This document shows positions 24,584 to 34,175 of a stretch of DNA of 64,000 nt, one piece after another. A program made the translations under genes and the position numbers. Origin of the DNA: Mangrovimicrobium sediminis (GTDB lineage Bacteria; Pseudomonadota; Gammaproteobacteria; Pseudomonadales; Halieaceae); assembly GCF_004745945.1 (NCBI RefSeq), contig NZ_SRLE01000002.1, positions 1 to 64,000 of the forward strand. Direction: 5' to 3'. The notes under the pieces were generated by a model. That model was not told where the DNA came from and ran no database searches. It saw nothing but the letters and a program-made list of their open reading frames with translations. Position 1 is the first letter of the stretch; each line of letters opens with the position of its first letter.

Positions 24584-27226
24584 ATGCTGCGCGCCATTGC
24601 CGTCACCAGCCTGAACCTGTTCCTCCTCGCCGCCTGTAGCGCCGGCAGCGGTGGCGGCGGCAGCGAGCGCGAGGTGGACACCAGCAATCCCTCCGAGGGC
24701 GGCGAATTCGTCTACTCGGGGCCGCCGCCGGCCTCGGACGAGATCCAGAGTTTCAAGATCAATTTTTACGACCCGCTGGCGGCCAACAACCGCTGCGGCG
24801 AGTGCCACACGCCGGGCGGCAGCGGTACCACCGCGTTTGTCGACCAGGGCAACGTCAACGAGGCCTGGCAGGCGGCGCGCACGGTGGTCAACCTGAACGA
24901 CCCGGCCGCCTCGGCGGTGGTCACGCGGGTGGCCAACGGCCACAACTGCTGGCTCGGCGCCGGCCAGGAAGAGGCCTGCGCCACCACCCTCACCGGTTAT
25001 GTCGAACGCTGGGCGGCGGACAGCGTGCAGAGCGCCGCGGTAGTGCAGCTCTCGCCGCGGCGGCGGCTGGCCCCGGGCGGCGCCCGGGTGACCCCGGCCA
25101 CCCTGGACGAGGCCCTGGTGCTGATGCCTAACCTGCAGTCCGGCGGTGAACTGATGGGCCTGCTCGGCGAGTTCTGCGCCGGCTGCCACGCCGAGGACGC
25201 GCCGGTGCCGCAGGTGCCGTTCTTCGCCAGCTCCGACGCGACCCTGGCCTACGCCGCGCTGCGCGACAAGATCAACCTGAGCCGCCCGCAGGACTCGCGG
25301 GTGGTGCTGCGCCTGTTCCCCGAACTGCACAACTGCTGGAGCGACTGTGAGGCCAACGCCGGCGCCATGCAGGCCGCGGTGCAGCGCTTCGCCGACACCA
25401 TCGAGCCCACCGAGGTCGACCCGGCGCTGGTCACCAGCATGGCCCAGGTGCTGGAGGCCGACGGCATCGTCGCTACCAGCGGCGGCCGCTACGAGACCGA
25501 CCTGGTGGCCAAGTGGGAATTCCGCGAGGGCAGCGGTGCCACGGTGGCGGACACCTCCGGTGTGCTGCCGGAGATCCCGCTGGCCCTGTCCGGGGACTAC
25601 TCGTGGATGGCCAGCTGGGGCATCCGCTTCGTCAACGGCAAGGCGCAGGGCGGCGTCACCGGCAGCGGCAAGCTGTTCGAGCAGATCGGCGGCACCGGTG
25701 AGTACAGCCTGGAAGTGTGGGTGGCGCCGGCTAACGTCAGCCAGGAGGAGGCGTGGATCGCCGGCTACTCCGGCGGCGAGCAGAACAGCAACCTGGTGCT
25801 GCGCCAGAGCCTGTACAACTACGAGGTGTTCGCGCGCAGTTCGGTCACCGAGCAAAGCAGCGCCGGCGAGCCGGCCCTGGTCACCGACGACGACGCCGAG
25901 TTCGCCCAGGCCACGCTGCAGCATGTGGTGGTGAGCTTCGACCCGGTGGAGGGGCGGCGTATCTACGTCAACGGCCAGTTCACCGGCGACGTCGACCCGG
26001 CTGGCGGCGGCCTGCTCAACAACTGGAACGAGGCCTTCGCCTTCGTGCTCGGCAACAGCACCGCCGGCAGCAACCCCTGGGCCGGCGCCCTGCGCATGGC
26101 GGCGGTGTACAACCGCGCGCTGACCCCGTCGCAGGTGCTGCAGAACTTCGAGGTCGGCGTCGGCCAGAAATACTTCCTGCTGTTCAGCGTCAGCGACCTG
26201 GTCAGCGACGGCGCCTGCAGTGGCACGCGCAACGGCGAGGCGGTGGACTACTGCTACGTGGCCTTCGAGGTCAGCCAGTTCGACGACACCAGCTACCTGT
26301 TCGACGAGCCCTTCTTCGCCAACCTGAATCCGGACGGCGGCGATGTCGACTTCGACCTGCGCGGCATCCGCGTCGGCGTCAACGGCCGCCTGGCCGCCGT
26401 CGGCCAGGCCTTCGTCAACGTCGATACCCGGGTCTCCGGCGGCAACCTCGGCGCGCAGCCGCAGGTGCTGGCCAATATCGGCACCATCCTGCCGCTGGAG
26501 TTCGGCGCCGAGCAGGACCAGTTCTTCCTCGCCTTCGACAGCATCGCCGGTACCAGCGGCGCGGCGGACGACGGCGAAGTACAGAGTTTCGCCCCGGTGT
26601 TCAGCGGCGCGCCCGCCCCGGACGTGGCCATGCGCACCTTCGACGAGGTGAACGCCACGCTCTCGGCGCTCACCGGCGTGCCCACCGGCAGCAGCGTGGC
26701 CAGCCAGGTCACCGGCAAGACCGTGGCCGAGACCTACGCCGCGGTGCGCCGCGCGCTGCCCGGCATCGCCGACTTCAACGCGTTCATGTCATCGCACCAG
26801 ATGGCCGCCACCCAGCTGGCGGCGGCCTACTGCGACGCACTGGTGCAGAGCCCCAGCCTGCGCTCTGCCGTGTTCCCGGCCGGCTTCAACTTCAACGCGC
26901 CGGTGGCGGACCCGGGCATCGACTGGCGCAACCAGGTGGCCGCGCCGCTGGTCGACCGCGCCGCCAATACCGGCCTGCTGGATGCTGCTGATCGCGCTCG
27001 TATCCTCGATGAGGTCGAGTTGCTGATTACCGACGACCGCGATCTCGCGCCCTACGTGCTGCTTAACGGCGAGTGGGTGAGCGATCCCAATCCCGCCGCG
27101 CACAACAAGCGCGACGGCCTGATCTACTGTGAAAACAACGCACCGTGCCCCGCCTCGCGCACCGCCGACGTGGTCAAGGCGGCGTGTACCGCGGTGTACG
27201 GCAGCGCCCTGGCGCTGATCAAGTGA
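24584..27226 (+). CDS. Di-heme cytochrome lipoprotein with LamG/concanavalin-like domain
   Basis: The 880-aa product is a lipoprotein (FLLAAC, then a Gly/Ser linker). c-type heme sites are CGECH (71-75) and CAGCH (198-202), each followed some 50-130 residues later by an HNCW motif, suggesting a duplicated cytochrome module. From about 300 to 480 a LamG-like domain follows (EYSLEVWVAPANVSQEEAWI, RRIYVNGQFTGDV, AAVYNRALTPSQVLQNF), which often binds carbohydrates or proteins. The C-terminal 350 residues have no recognised domain. It lies between the DUF1588-like and DUF1501-like genes, with gaps of 9 and 13 nt. Confidence 0.82.
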   Translation: MLRAIAVTSLNLFLLAACSAGSGGGGSEREVDTSNPSEGGEFVYSGPPPASDEIQSFKINFYDPLAANNRCGECHTPGGSGTTAFVDQGNVNEAWQAARTVVNLNDPAASAVVTRVANGHNCWLGAGQEEACATTLTGYVERWAADSVQSAAVVQLSPRRRLAPGGARVTPATLDEALVLMPNLQSGGELMGLLGEFCAGCHAEDAPVPQVPFFASSDATLAYAALRDKINLSRPQDSRVVLRLFPELHNCWSDCEANAGAMQAAVQRFADTIEPTEVDPALVTSMAQVLEADGIVATSGGRYETDLVAKWEFREGSGATVADTSGVLPEIPLALSGDYSWMASWGIRFVNGKAQGGVTGSGKLFEQIGGTGEYSLEVWVAPANVSQEEAWIAGYSGGEQNSNLVLRQSLYNYEVFARSSVTEQSSAGEPALVTDDDAEFAQATLQHVVVSFDPVEGRRIYVNGQFTGDVDPAGGGLLNNWNEAFAFVLGNSTAGSNPWAGALRMAAVYNRALTPSQVLQNFEVGVGQKYFLLFSVSDLVSDGACSGTRNGEAVDYCYVAFEVSQFDDTSYLFDEPFFANLNPDGGDVDFDLRGIRVGVNGRLAAVGQAFVNVDTRVSGGNLGAQPQVLANIGTILPLEFGAEQDQFFLAFDSIAGTSGAADDGEVQSFAPVFSGAPAPDVAMRTFDEVNATLSALTGVPTGSSVASQVTGKTVAETYAAVRRALPGIADFNAFMSSHQMAATQLAAAYCDALVQSPSLRSAVFPAGFNFNAPVADPGIDWRNQVAAPLVDRAANTGLLDAADRARILDEVELLITDDRDLAPYVLLNGEWVSDPNPAAHNKRDGLIYCENNAPCPASRTADVVKAACTAVYGSALALIK

Positions 27227-27239
27227 GGGGAATGTCCTG

Positions 27240-28859
27240 ATGGCACGCCGCTATCGATTCTTCCGGCCGGGCGAGGCGCTGCGCCACCCGGACCACCACC
27301 GCCCGCTGACCCGCCGTGACCTGCTCGGCCAGGGTTTTCGCATGGGCGGCGCCACCATGCTGGGGACGTCCCTGGCCAGCCTGCTCGGCACCCGCGCCCT
27401 GGCGCTGTCGCCGGACCTGCTGGACCCCGCCGTCACCCCGTTCAGCAGCTGTGAGCTGGGTTCGGTGGCCGGGCGCAAGCTGCCGTTCATCTGCTTCGAC
27501 CTGGCCGGTGGTGCCAACATCGCCGGCTCCAACGTACTGGTCGGCGGCCCCGGCGGGCAGCAGGACGCGCTGTCCACCGCGGGCTACGCGCGCCTCGGCC
27601 TGCCGCCGGACATCCTGCCCTTCAACAACAACCCCGGCTCGCTCAGCGGCATGTTCACCGACGACTCCCTGGGCCTGCTGTTCCACTCCGAGAGCGCGCT
27701 GTTGCGCGGCATCCTGAGCAAGGCCACCGGCACCCGCGGCTTCGTCAACGGCGCGGTGATTCCCGGGCGCTCGGAGAACGACACCGGCAACAACCCGCAC
27801 AACCCGATGTACGGCATCTACCGCGCCGGCGTGCGCGGCCAGGTGCTGCAGTTGATCGGCTCGGAGAATTCCGAGTCCGGCGGCAACTCGCTGGCCCCGG
27901 CGATGATGATCGACCCGGAGTTGCGCCCGACCAAGATCGACCGTCCCTCGGACGCCAGCGGCCTGGTCGACGTCGGCGACCTCAACCTGCTGCTGGACAA
28001 CCCCGAGGACATCGTCGCGGTGATGGAGACCATGAAGCGCATCACCGACCAGAAACTGCGCCTGGTGAACACGCGGGTGAACAATCCCACCGGCGAGGAC
28101 CAGCGGCTGAAGGAGCGCCTGAGCTGCGAGTACCTGCGCAGCGCCGACACCCTGGAAAAGTTCGCCAGCCCCGACGCCCTGGACCCGCGCCGCGACGCCA
28201 ATATCGTCGGCCCCGCGGGCATCTTCAGCCAGGCCGAGTTCGACGGTGACGGCGAGTTCCAGAAGGCCGCGTCGGTATTGAAACTGGTGATCGATGGCAT
28301 CGCCGGCGCCGGCACCATCGAGATGGGCGGCTACGACTACCACACCGGCGACCGCCGCACCGGCGAGGCGCGCGACTTCCGCGCCGGCCAGTGCATCGGC
28401 GCCTGCCTGGAATACGCGCGGCGCACCGCCACGCCGCTGATGATCTACGTGTTCTCGGATGGCTCGGTGTCCAGCGACGGCAGCACGGAAGTGGTCAATG
28501 GCGTGGAGAAGGGCGTGTGGAGCGGCGACAACTCCTCCACCGCGGCCTCGTTCTTCCTGGTCTACGACCCGGCCGGCGCGCCCATGCTCATGGATACCCG
28601 CGGCGACCCGCTGCTGCACCAGCAGATCGGCTGGATGCGTCCGGACGCCTCGGTGGAAACCACCTCCACGCCGGCGGCGGCCAACGTCAACCTCAACGTG
28701 GAGCTGGTGATCCTTAACTACATGGCCCTGCACGGCCAGCAGAACCTGTTCGCCGAGGCGGGCTTCTTCCCCGGCCAGGGGCTGGGTACGCCGGCGGCGC
28801 GCGACGGCCTGATCGCCTTCCAGCCCCTGCAGAGCGTCAGCGGCGGGGTGCTGGTATGA
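27240..28859 (+). CDS. Tat-exported DUF1501-like protein
   Basis: The 539-aa product carries an N-terminal twin-arginine signal (PLTRRDLLGQGFRMGGATML). The body resembles DUF1501 proteins of the alkaline phosphatase/sulfatase superfamily (KLPFICFDLAGGANIAGSNV, MGGYDYHTGDRRTGEARDF, YVFSDGSVSSDGS). In Planctomycetes, DUF1501 genes pair with DUF1549/DUF1588 cytochromes; the same pairing appears here. Some metal-binding positions are not obvious, so catalytic competence is uncertain. The stop overlaps the next start (ATGA), showing tight coupling to the envelope-machine genes. Confidence 0.78.
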   Translation: MARRYRFFRPGEALRHPDHHRPLTRRDLLGQGFRMGGATMLGTSLASLLGTRALALSPDLLDPAVTPFSSCELGSVAGRKLPFICFDLAGGANIAGSNVLVGGPGGQQDALSTAGYARLGLPPDILPFNNNPGSLSGMFTDDSLGLLFHSESALLRGILSKATGTRGFVNGAVIPGRSENDTGNNPHNPMYGIYRAGVRGQVLQLIGSENSESGGNSLAPAMMIDPELRPTKIDRPSDASGLVDVGDLNLLLDNPEDIVAVMETMKRITDQKLRLVNTRVNNPTGEDQRLKERLSCEYLRSADTLEKFASPDALDPRRDANIVGPAGIFSQAEFDGDGEFQKAASVLKLVIDGIAGAGTIEMGGYDYHTGDRRTGEARDFRAGQCIGACLEYARRTATPLMIYVFSDGSVSSDGSTEVVNGVEKGVWSGDNSSTAASFFLVYDPAGAPMLMDTRGDPLLHQQIGWMRPDASVETTSTPAAANVNLNVELVILNYMALHGQQNLFAEAGFFPGQGLGTPAARDGLIAFQPLQSVSGGVLV

Positions 28860-29407
28860 AGGTTTGGGTAGCGAAAGTTTTCGCGGTACTGGCCTGGGCC
28901 GGCCTGCTTGTGCTGGCAGTCCCGGCGCCGCAGGCGCTGGCCCAGGACGCCGCTGACAGCGCGCAGGGCAGTCTCGCGGACCAGATCCAGGACATCAAGC
29001 AGCAGACCCTGCAGCTGAACCGCGACCTGTTCATCCTCGAGGAAGAGCTGCTGTACCCGACCAACACGCAGATGGCGGTTTACCTGTCGGTGGATATCGG
29101 CACCTTCTTCGCCCTCGACGCGGTGAAGCTGAGTATCGATGGCACAGTGGTCGCCAACTACCTGTACACCGAGCGCCAGGTGGACGCGCTGCAGCGCGGC
29201 GGCATCCACCGCCTGTACCTGGGCAATGTGAAGAACGGGCCCCACGAGGTGGTAGCGGTGTTTACCGGCAAAGGGCCCCAGGACCGCGACTACCGCCGCG
29301 CCACCTCGCTGGTGGTGGAGAAGACTGCGGGCGCCAAGAACCTGGAACTGCAGATCAGCGATTCCGAGGCGCGCCAGCAGCCGGAGTTCATGGTCAGGGA
29401 GTGGTGA
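28856..29407 (+). CDS. Periplasmic component of the Glt-like machine, 183 aa
   Basis: A signal peptide (FAVLAWAGLLVLAVPAPQALA) is followed by a short coiled-coil (LADQIQDIKQQTLQLNRDLF) and a beta-rich domain (TQMAVYLSVDIGTFFALDAV, GGIHRLYLGNVKNGPHEVVA). I recognise this as a protein that travels with TPR/ExbBD/TonB clusters in gammaproteobacteria, often misannotated as AraC-like, but it has no DNA-binding domain. The exact counterpart in the Myxococcus Glt set is not assigned. It overlaps its neighbours at both ends. Confidence 0.65.
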   Translation: MKVWVAKVFAVLAWAGLLVLAVPAPQALAQDAADSAQGSLADQIQDIKQQTLQLNRDLFILEEELLYPTNTQMAVYLSVDIGTFFALDAVKLSIDGTVVANYLYTERQVDALQRGGIHRLYLGNVKNGPHEVVAVFTGKGPQDRDYRRATSLVVEKTAGAKNLELQISDSEARQQPEFMVREW

Positions 29408-31263
29408 GGGTGCGCGCGGCGCAACACATGACGGGTGCGGTCTGCCGGCGGGTGCTGGCAGCCCTGTGCCTGTCGTGGGCGCCGCTGGCCGTCGCCCAGC
29501 CGGCGGAAGATGCCGCGCCGCGTATCGACCTGCGCTACGGCGTGACCCTCTATCACTACTACCAGCAGCAGTACTTCGACGCGCTTACCGAGCTCTCCGC
29601 GGCGCAGGCTATGGACCTGCTGCCGGTGAACGCCGGCGCGGCGGAACTGCTGCGCGGCGGCATCAGCCTGTCCTACGGCATGGACCGCGAGGCCCGGCGC
29701 ATTTTTGAAACCCTGCTCGACACCACCGACCAGAATGTCGATCGCGACCGCGTGTGGTTCTACCTCGGCAAGCTGGCCTGGCGCCGCGGCGACGGGCTCG
29801 CCAGCGCCTCGGCCCTGGCGCGCATGCAGCCGGGCTACACCGGTATCGTCGCCGACGAGGCCAATTACCTGCGCGCGGTGCAGGCGCTGCAGCGCGGCGA
29901 TGCCGCCGGCGCCGACGCCGCACTGGCGGCGCTGACCGACGACTGCCCGTTCCGCCCCTACTACTTCTACAACCAGGGCGTGGCGCTGGCCGGCGCCGGC
30001 GAGTTGCAGGCCGCTGCCGAGGCGTTCCGCCAGGTGCGGGAGATCGGCTGTGACGACCTGGAAGGCCGCGCCCTGCGCGACCGCGCCCTGGTCGCCGCGG
30101 GCTTTGCGGACCTCGCCCAGGGCGAGCCGCAGCAGGCGCGGCTGGACTTCCTCGACGTGCGCCTGGAGGGCCCGGAATCCGACCGCGCCCTGCTCGGCTA
30201 CGGCTGGGCCCTGGCCGGGCGCGAGCTCTACCGGGACGCGCTGCTGCCCTGGGAGACCCTGGCCGCGCGCAACCTGGTCTCGGCCAGCGCCCGCGAGGGC
30301 CTGATCGCGATTCCCTATGCCTACGAAAAACTCGGCATGCCGGCCACCGCGCTGACCCACTACCGCGATGCGGCGCAGCGCTACGCCCAGGAGCGCGCCG
30401 GGGTGGTGGCCGCCATCGAAGCCCTGCGCGAGGGCGACCTGGCCCTGCTGTTCGGCCTGGAAAACGCGGCGGATCACGCCTGGCTGGGCGGCGACGAATC
30501 CCTGCCCGAGGGCGAGCACGCGGTGTACCTGACGCAGTTGATCAGCAGCGACAGCGTGCAACTGGCGCTGCAGGAACTGCGCGACCTGTACGAAATGCAG
30601 CGGCGACTGGCGCTCTCCGCCGAGCGCCTGGCGGTGTTGCGCCAGGTGGACGACGAACAGCGCGAGGCCTGGCGCGAGACGCTCGAAGGCGGCCGCGCGG
30701 AACAACTGGCACAGCAGCGCGAGCGGCTGGCCGCTGCAGCCGGGCAGTTGCGCAACCAACTGCAACAGGCCGAAGCCGCCAACGACGGCCGGGTGCTGGC
30801 GGACGCCGAGCAGGTGGACCGCTGGCAGCGCCTGGAGCGCGCCGAGCGCCGCGCCCGCGCTATCGGCGACGCCGATGCCCAGGCGCGCCTGCGCCTGCTG
30901 CGCGGCCAACTGCAGTGGCGTGACAGCGAGGCATTCCCCGGCCGGCTGTACACGCTGCAGCGCGAGATGGGCGAACTGCAGGGCCTGGTGCAGCAGTCCG
31001 AACAGGCGCTGGAGGCCGTGCGCGTGGCGGCGGCGAGCCACAACTACGCCACCTTCGATACCCGTATCACCGACCTCGACGCGCGCGTCGGCGCGCAGCG
31101 CGAGGTGCTCGATGGCGCCCTGGCCCTGGCCGAGGACCAGCTGCGCGGTGCTGCACTGGCGGAACTGGAAAGCCAGCGGCAGTTCCTCGCCCTGGGCGAA
31201 GGGCGCGCGCGTCTCGCCGTGGCGCGGCTGTACGACCGCGCCAGCCCGGACGTGCCGCGATGA
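29401..31263 (+). CDS. Exported TPR/coiled-coil protein
   Basis: The product is 620 aa from GTG 29401, or 611 aa from ATG 29428, which directly precedes the signal peptide (VLAALCLSWAPLAVAQ). The first 350 residues are TPR-like helical repeats (VWFYLGKLAWRRGDG, YFYNQGVALAGAGELQAAAE, LGYGWALAGRELYRDALLPW). The C-terminal 250 are long charged coiled coils (AEQLAQQRERLAAAAGQLRN). It is probably a periplasmic scaffold of the machine. The gene overlaps the previous one by 7 nt and the next by 4 nt. Confidence 0.75.
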   Translation: MVRVRAAQHMTGAVCRRVLAALCLSWAPLAVAQPAEDAAPRIDLRYGVTLYHYYQQQYFDALTELSAAQAMDLLPVNAGAAELLRGGISLSYGMDREARRIFETLLDTTDQNVDRDRVWFYLGKLAWRRGDGLASASALARMQPGYTGIVADEANYLRAVQALQRGDAAGADAALAALTDDCPFRPYYFYNQGVALAGAGELQAAAEAFRQVREIGCDDLEGRALRDRALVAAGFADLAQGEPQQARLDFLDVRLEGPESDRALLGYGWALAGRELYRDALLPWETLAARNLVSASAREGLIAIPYAYEKLGMPATALTHYRDAAQRYAQERAGVVAAIEALREGDLALLFGLENAADHAWLGGDESLPEGEHAVYLTQLISSDSVQLALQELRDLYEMQRRLALSAERLAVLRQVDDEQREAWRETLEGGRAEQLAQQRERLAAAAGQLRNQLQQAEAANDGRVLADAEQVDRWQRLERAERRARAIGDADAQARLRLLRGQLQWRDSEAFPGRLYTLQREMGELQGLVQQSEQALEAVRVAAASHNYATFDTRITDLDARVGAQREVLDGALALAEDQLRGAALAELESQRQFLALGEGRARLAVARLYDRASPDVPR

Positions 31264-34175
31264 GTGCTCCGGTGATGCACGCCCTCGCCGGGCGCCGCCC
31301 GTGTGCCGATGCGCGTGGGGCTGAGGCCGAGGTTTTCAAACTGCGCGGCAACAGTCGCGTCGCCCTGCAGCGCCTGGCCCTGGCCGCCGCCCTGTGCAGC
31401 CTCGGCGGCTGCAGCTGGGTATGGGATTTCAACCTGCCCGGCAGCGGACCGCCGCCGGAGCCGACCCTGGCGGACCTCAAGCCCGCGGAGGAGACCGAGG
31501 GCCCCATCCTGCCCTACGAGCCGGGCGAGGAGGAGCAGGTGCCGGAGGTGGACCTGGCCCAGCTCGAGCAGTATTACCGCGAGGTGCTGGTGGTGGCGGA
31601 GGACCCGGAGCTGCGCTTTGAGGTGCGCCGGCGCCTCGCCGATTTGCAGATGATGGCCAACGAGGCGCAGGGCGCCGAGGAACCCGGCGCGGTGTCCTAC
31701 GCGGGGGTGATCGAAAGCTACGAGTCCCTGCTGCGCGAATACCCGGAGGCGGCCGGCAGCGACCAGCTGGTCTACCAGATGGCGCGGGCCTACGACATGG
31801 AGGGCCGCGGCGACCGCGCCGTCGCCCTGATGGAACAGCTGAGCGAGGAGTACCCGGAGTCCGAGCACCTGGCCGAGGCCGAGTTCCGCAAGGGCGAGGC
31901 CTACTTCGCGGCGGGCAACTACCTGCAGGCGGAACTCGCCTACAACCGCGTGGTGCAGACCTACGACGACAACGACTATTACGCCAACGGCCTGTACATG
32001 CTCGGCTGGTCGCGCTTCAAACAGGACGCCTGGCCGGAGTCCGCCGCGGCGTTCGTCGCCACCCTGGACGAGCTGATGCCCGCCGACAACCGGCTGGAGA
32101 GCATGGCGCGCGGCGACCGCGAGATGGCCGCCGACTGCCTGCGCGCGCTGGCGGTGATGTACAGCTACCAGGGCGGGGGCGACGCTATCGCCGCCGGCTT
32201 CCGGCAGATGGGCGAGCGCCCCTACCAGCACCTGGTCTACCTGGCCCTGGGCGAGCTCTACCTGGAGCAGGAGCGCTACCAGGACAGCGCCAGCACCTTC
32301 GCCGGGTTTATCGCCGAGCACCCGGAATCGCCGGTGGCCCACGAATTCCAGTGGCAGGCGATCCGCGTCTACGAGGCGGGCGGCTTCCCGGAAAAAGTGA
32401 TCGAGGCGAAGGCGGACTACGTCGCCAGCTACAGCGTACTCGGCCCCTACTGGGCGGCGGCGGACGACACCCAGCGGGACATCATGCGCCCCCGCCTGCA
32501 GGAGTACGTAGACCAGTTGGCGCGCTACCACCACGAACTGGCGCAGGCCGGCGAGCTGCCGGCGGCGCGCGATGACTACTTCGCCGCGGCCGACTACTAC
32601 GGCCTGTACGTGGATAGCTTCCCGGAGGACGAGACCGTCCCGGAAAAAATGTTCCTGATGGCCGAGGCGCGCGAGGCCGGCGGCGACCTGCGCCAGGCGA
32701 TCGCCGACTACCAGCGCATGGCCTACCGCTTCACCAACCACGGCCAGGCACCGGAGGCGGCCTACGCGGCGCTGCTCGCCTACGACCGCCTGGACGACCT
32801 TAGCGCCGAGGAACAGGCCGAGCAGGTCGACAGCCAGCTGCGCTTCGCCTACACCTTCGCCTGGGACGAGCGCGCCCCGGTGGTGCTCGGGCGCGCCGCG
32901 GCCAGCCTGCTGGCGGCCCAGGACTACCCGCGCGCGGTGGACGCCGCCACCGACCTCACCCAGTGGCAGCCCTATCCCGGTGACGAACTGGTGATCGGCG
33001 CCTGGCGCGTGCTCGGCCACGGCCAGTTCGAGAGCGCCAACTACGCCCAGGCGGAACACGCTTACGGCCAGTTGCTGGCGCGCCTGCCGGCGGGCGATGC
33101 GCGCCGCGCCGACGCCCAGGAACAGCTCGCCGCGAGTATCTACCGCCAGGGCGAGGCGGCCTCCGCCAGCGGCGACCCGCTGCTCGCCGCCGGCCACTAC
33201 GCGCGGGTCATCGAGCTGGCACCCACTGCAGAGATCCGCCGCAACGCCCAGTACGACGCCGCCACCAGCTACCGCGCGGCGGGCGAGCTGGACAGCGCCA
33301 ATGCGCTGTTAGTGGACTTCCGCCAGCGCTTCCCGGACAACGCCCTGAGCGCCGGCATCGGCGCCATCCTGGTGGAGAACTACGAGGCGCAGTCCGACTG
33401 GCAGTCCGCCGCCCGGGAGCTGGACCGCATCCACGCGGATGCCGCCGACCCCGAGGTGCAGCGCGAGTCCCTCTACCTCGCCGCCGACTACTACCTGCGC
33501 GCCGGCGACGAAGCGCGCGCTATCGAGCGCCTGCGCAGCTACGCCCACGGCTGGCCGCAGCCGCTGGCGCCGCGCATGGAGGCGATGCTCACGCTGGCCG
33601 ACCTGTACGGCACATCGGGCGAAACCGACAAGCGCCAGTACTGGCTGAACGCCATGGCCGATGCCCACGATAGCGCCGGTGCACAGGCCACCGACCGCAG
33701 CCGCTACCTCGCCGCCAGCGCCGTCTCCGAGCTGGCCGACGACGCCTACGCCGGGTACACCGCCATCGCCCTGGTCCAGCCCCTTGAGCAGAGCCTGCGG
33801 CGCAAACGCGACGCCCTGCGCGAGACCGTCGATGCCTACGAGCGGGTCAACGACTACGGCCTGCAGGAGTTCGGCACGCGCGCCACCTTCCGCCTGGGCG
33901 AGGTCTACCGCGAGCTGTCCAGCGGTTTGATGGACTCGGAGCGGCCCGCGCAGCTGGATGCCCTGGCGCTGGAACAGTACGAACTGCTGCTGGAAGAACA
34001 GGCATTTCCCTTCGAGGAGAAGGCCGTGGCCATCCACGCCGCCAACGCCGAGCGCGCCTGGGACGGCCTGTACGACGAGTGGATCGAGGGCAGCTTCGCC
34101 GTGCTCGGCGAGTTGCAGCCGGCGCGCTGGGGCAAACGTGAGTCGCGCGTGGAATACAGCCGGGGGATTCGCTGA
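31260..34175 (+). CDS. Large TPR lipoprotein (GltD/AgmU-like)
   Basis: The product is 971 aa. An N-terminal lipobox (LGGC) is followed by an acidic linker and many TPR or Tol-Pal-like repeats (YPEAAGSDQLVYQMARAYDM, ESEHLAEAEFRKGEAYFAAG, FRQRFPDNALSAGIGAILVE). Length, repeats and position before an ExbB/ExbD motor resemble AgmU/GltD of the Myxococcus gliding machine, a large periplasmic TPR protein; this is inference from architecture. The ATG lies 13-45 residues upstream of the apparent signal sequence, so the start could be further in. It overlaps both neighbours. Confidence 0.75.
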   Translation: MSAPVMHALAGRRPCADARGAEAEVFKLRGNSRVALQRLALAAALCSLGGCSWVWDFNLPGSGPPPEPTLADLKPAEETEGPILPYEPGEEEQVPEVDLAQLEQYYREVLVVAEDPELRFEVRRRLADLQMMANEAQGAEEPGAVSYAGVIESYESLLREYPEAAGSDQLVYQMARAYDMEGRGDRAVALMEQLSEEYPESEHLAEAEFRKGEAYFAAGNYLQAELAYNRVVQTYDDNDYYANGLYMLGWSRFKQDAWPESAAAFVATLDELMPADNRLESMARGDREMAADCLRALAVMYSYQGGGDAIAAGFRQMGERPYQHLVYLALGELYLEQERYQDSASTFAGFIAEHPESPVAHEFQWQAIRVYEAGGFPEKVIEAKADYVASYSVLGPYWAAADDTQRDIMRPRLQEYVDQLARYHHELAQAGELPAARDDYFAAADYYGLYVDSFPEDETVPEKMFLMAEAREAGGDLRQAIADYQRMAYRFTNHGQAPEAAYAALLAYDRLDDLSAEEQAEQVDSQLRFAYTFAWDERAPVVLGRAAASLLAAQDYPRAVDAATDLTQWQPYPGDELVIGAWRVLGHGQFESANYAQAEHAYGQLLARLPAGDARRADAQEQLAASIYRQGEAASASGDPLLAAGHYARVIELAPTAEIRRNAQYDAATSYRAAGELDSANALLVDFRQRFPDNALSAGIGAILVENYEAQSDWQSAARELDRIHADAADPEVQRESLYLAADYYLRAGDEARAIERLRSYAHGWPQPLAPRMEAMLTLADLYGTSGETDKRQYWLNAMADAHDSAGAQATDRSRYLAASAVSELADDAYAGYTAIALVQPLEQSLRRKRDALRETVDAYERVNDYGLQEFGTRATFRLGEVYRELSSGLMDSERPAQLDALALEQYELLLEEQAFPFEEKAVAIHAANAERAWDGLYDEWIEGSFAVLGELQPARWGKRESRVEYSRGIR

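Noticed and set aside
20312-25924. One 1870-codon minus-strand frame joining the HzsA-related gene with sequence under the DUF1588/LamG genes
   Set aside because: Only the part from 23116 downstream shows a signal peptide, heme sites and propeller repeats. The rest is antisense to the cytochrome operon.
20312-28859. Anammox-type hydrazine metabolism
   Set aside because: Only an HzsA-related fold is seen. HzsB/C, hydrazine dehydrogenase and nitrogen-cycle genes are absent, and the organism looks gammaproteobacterial.
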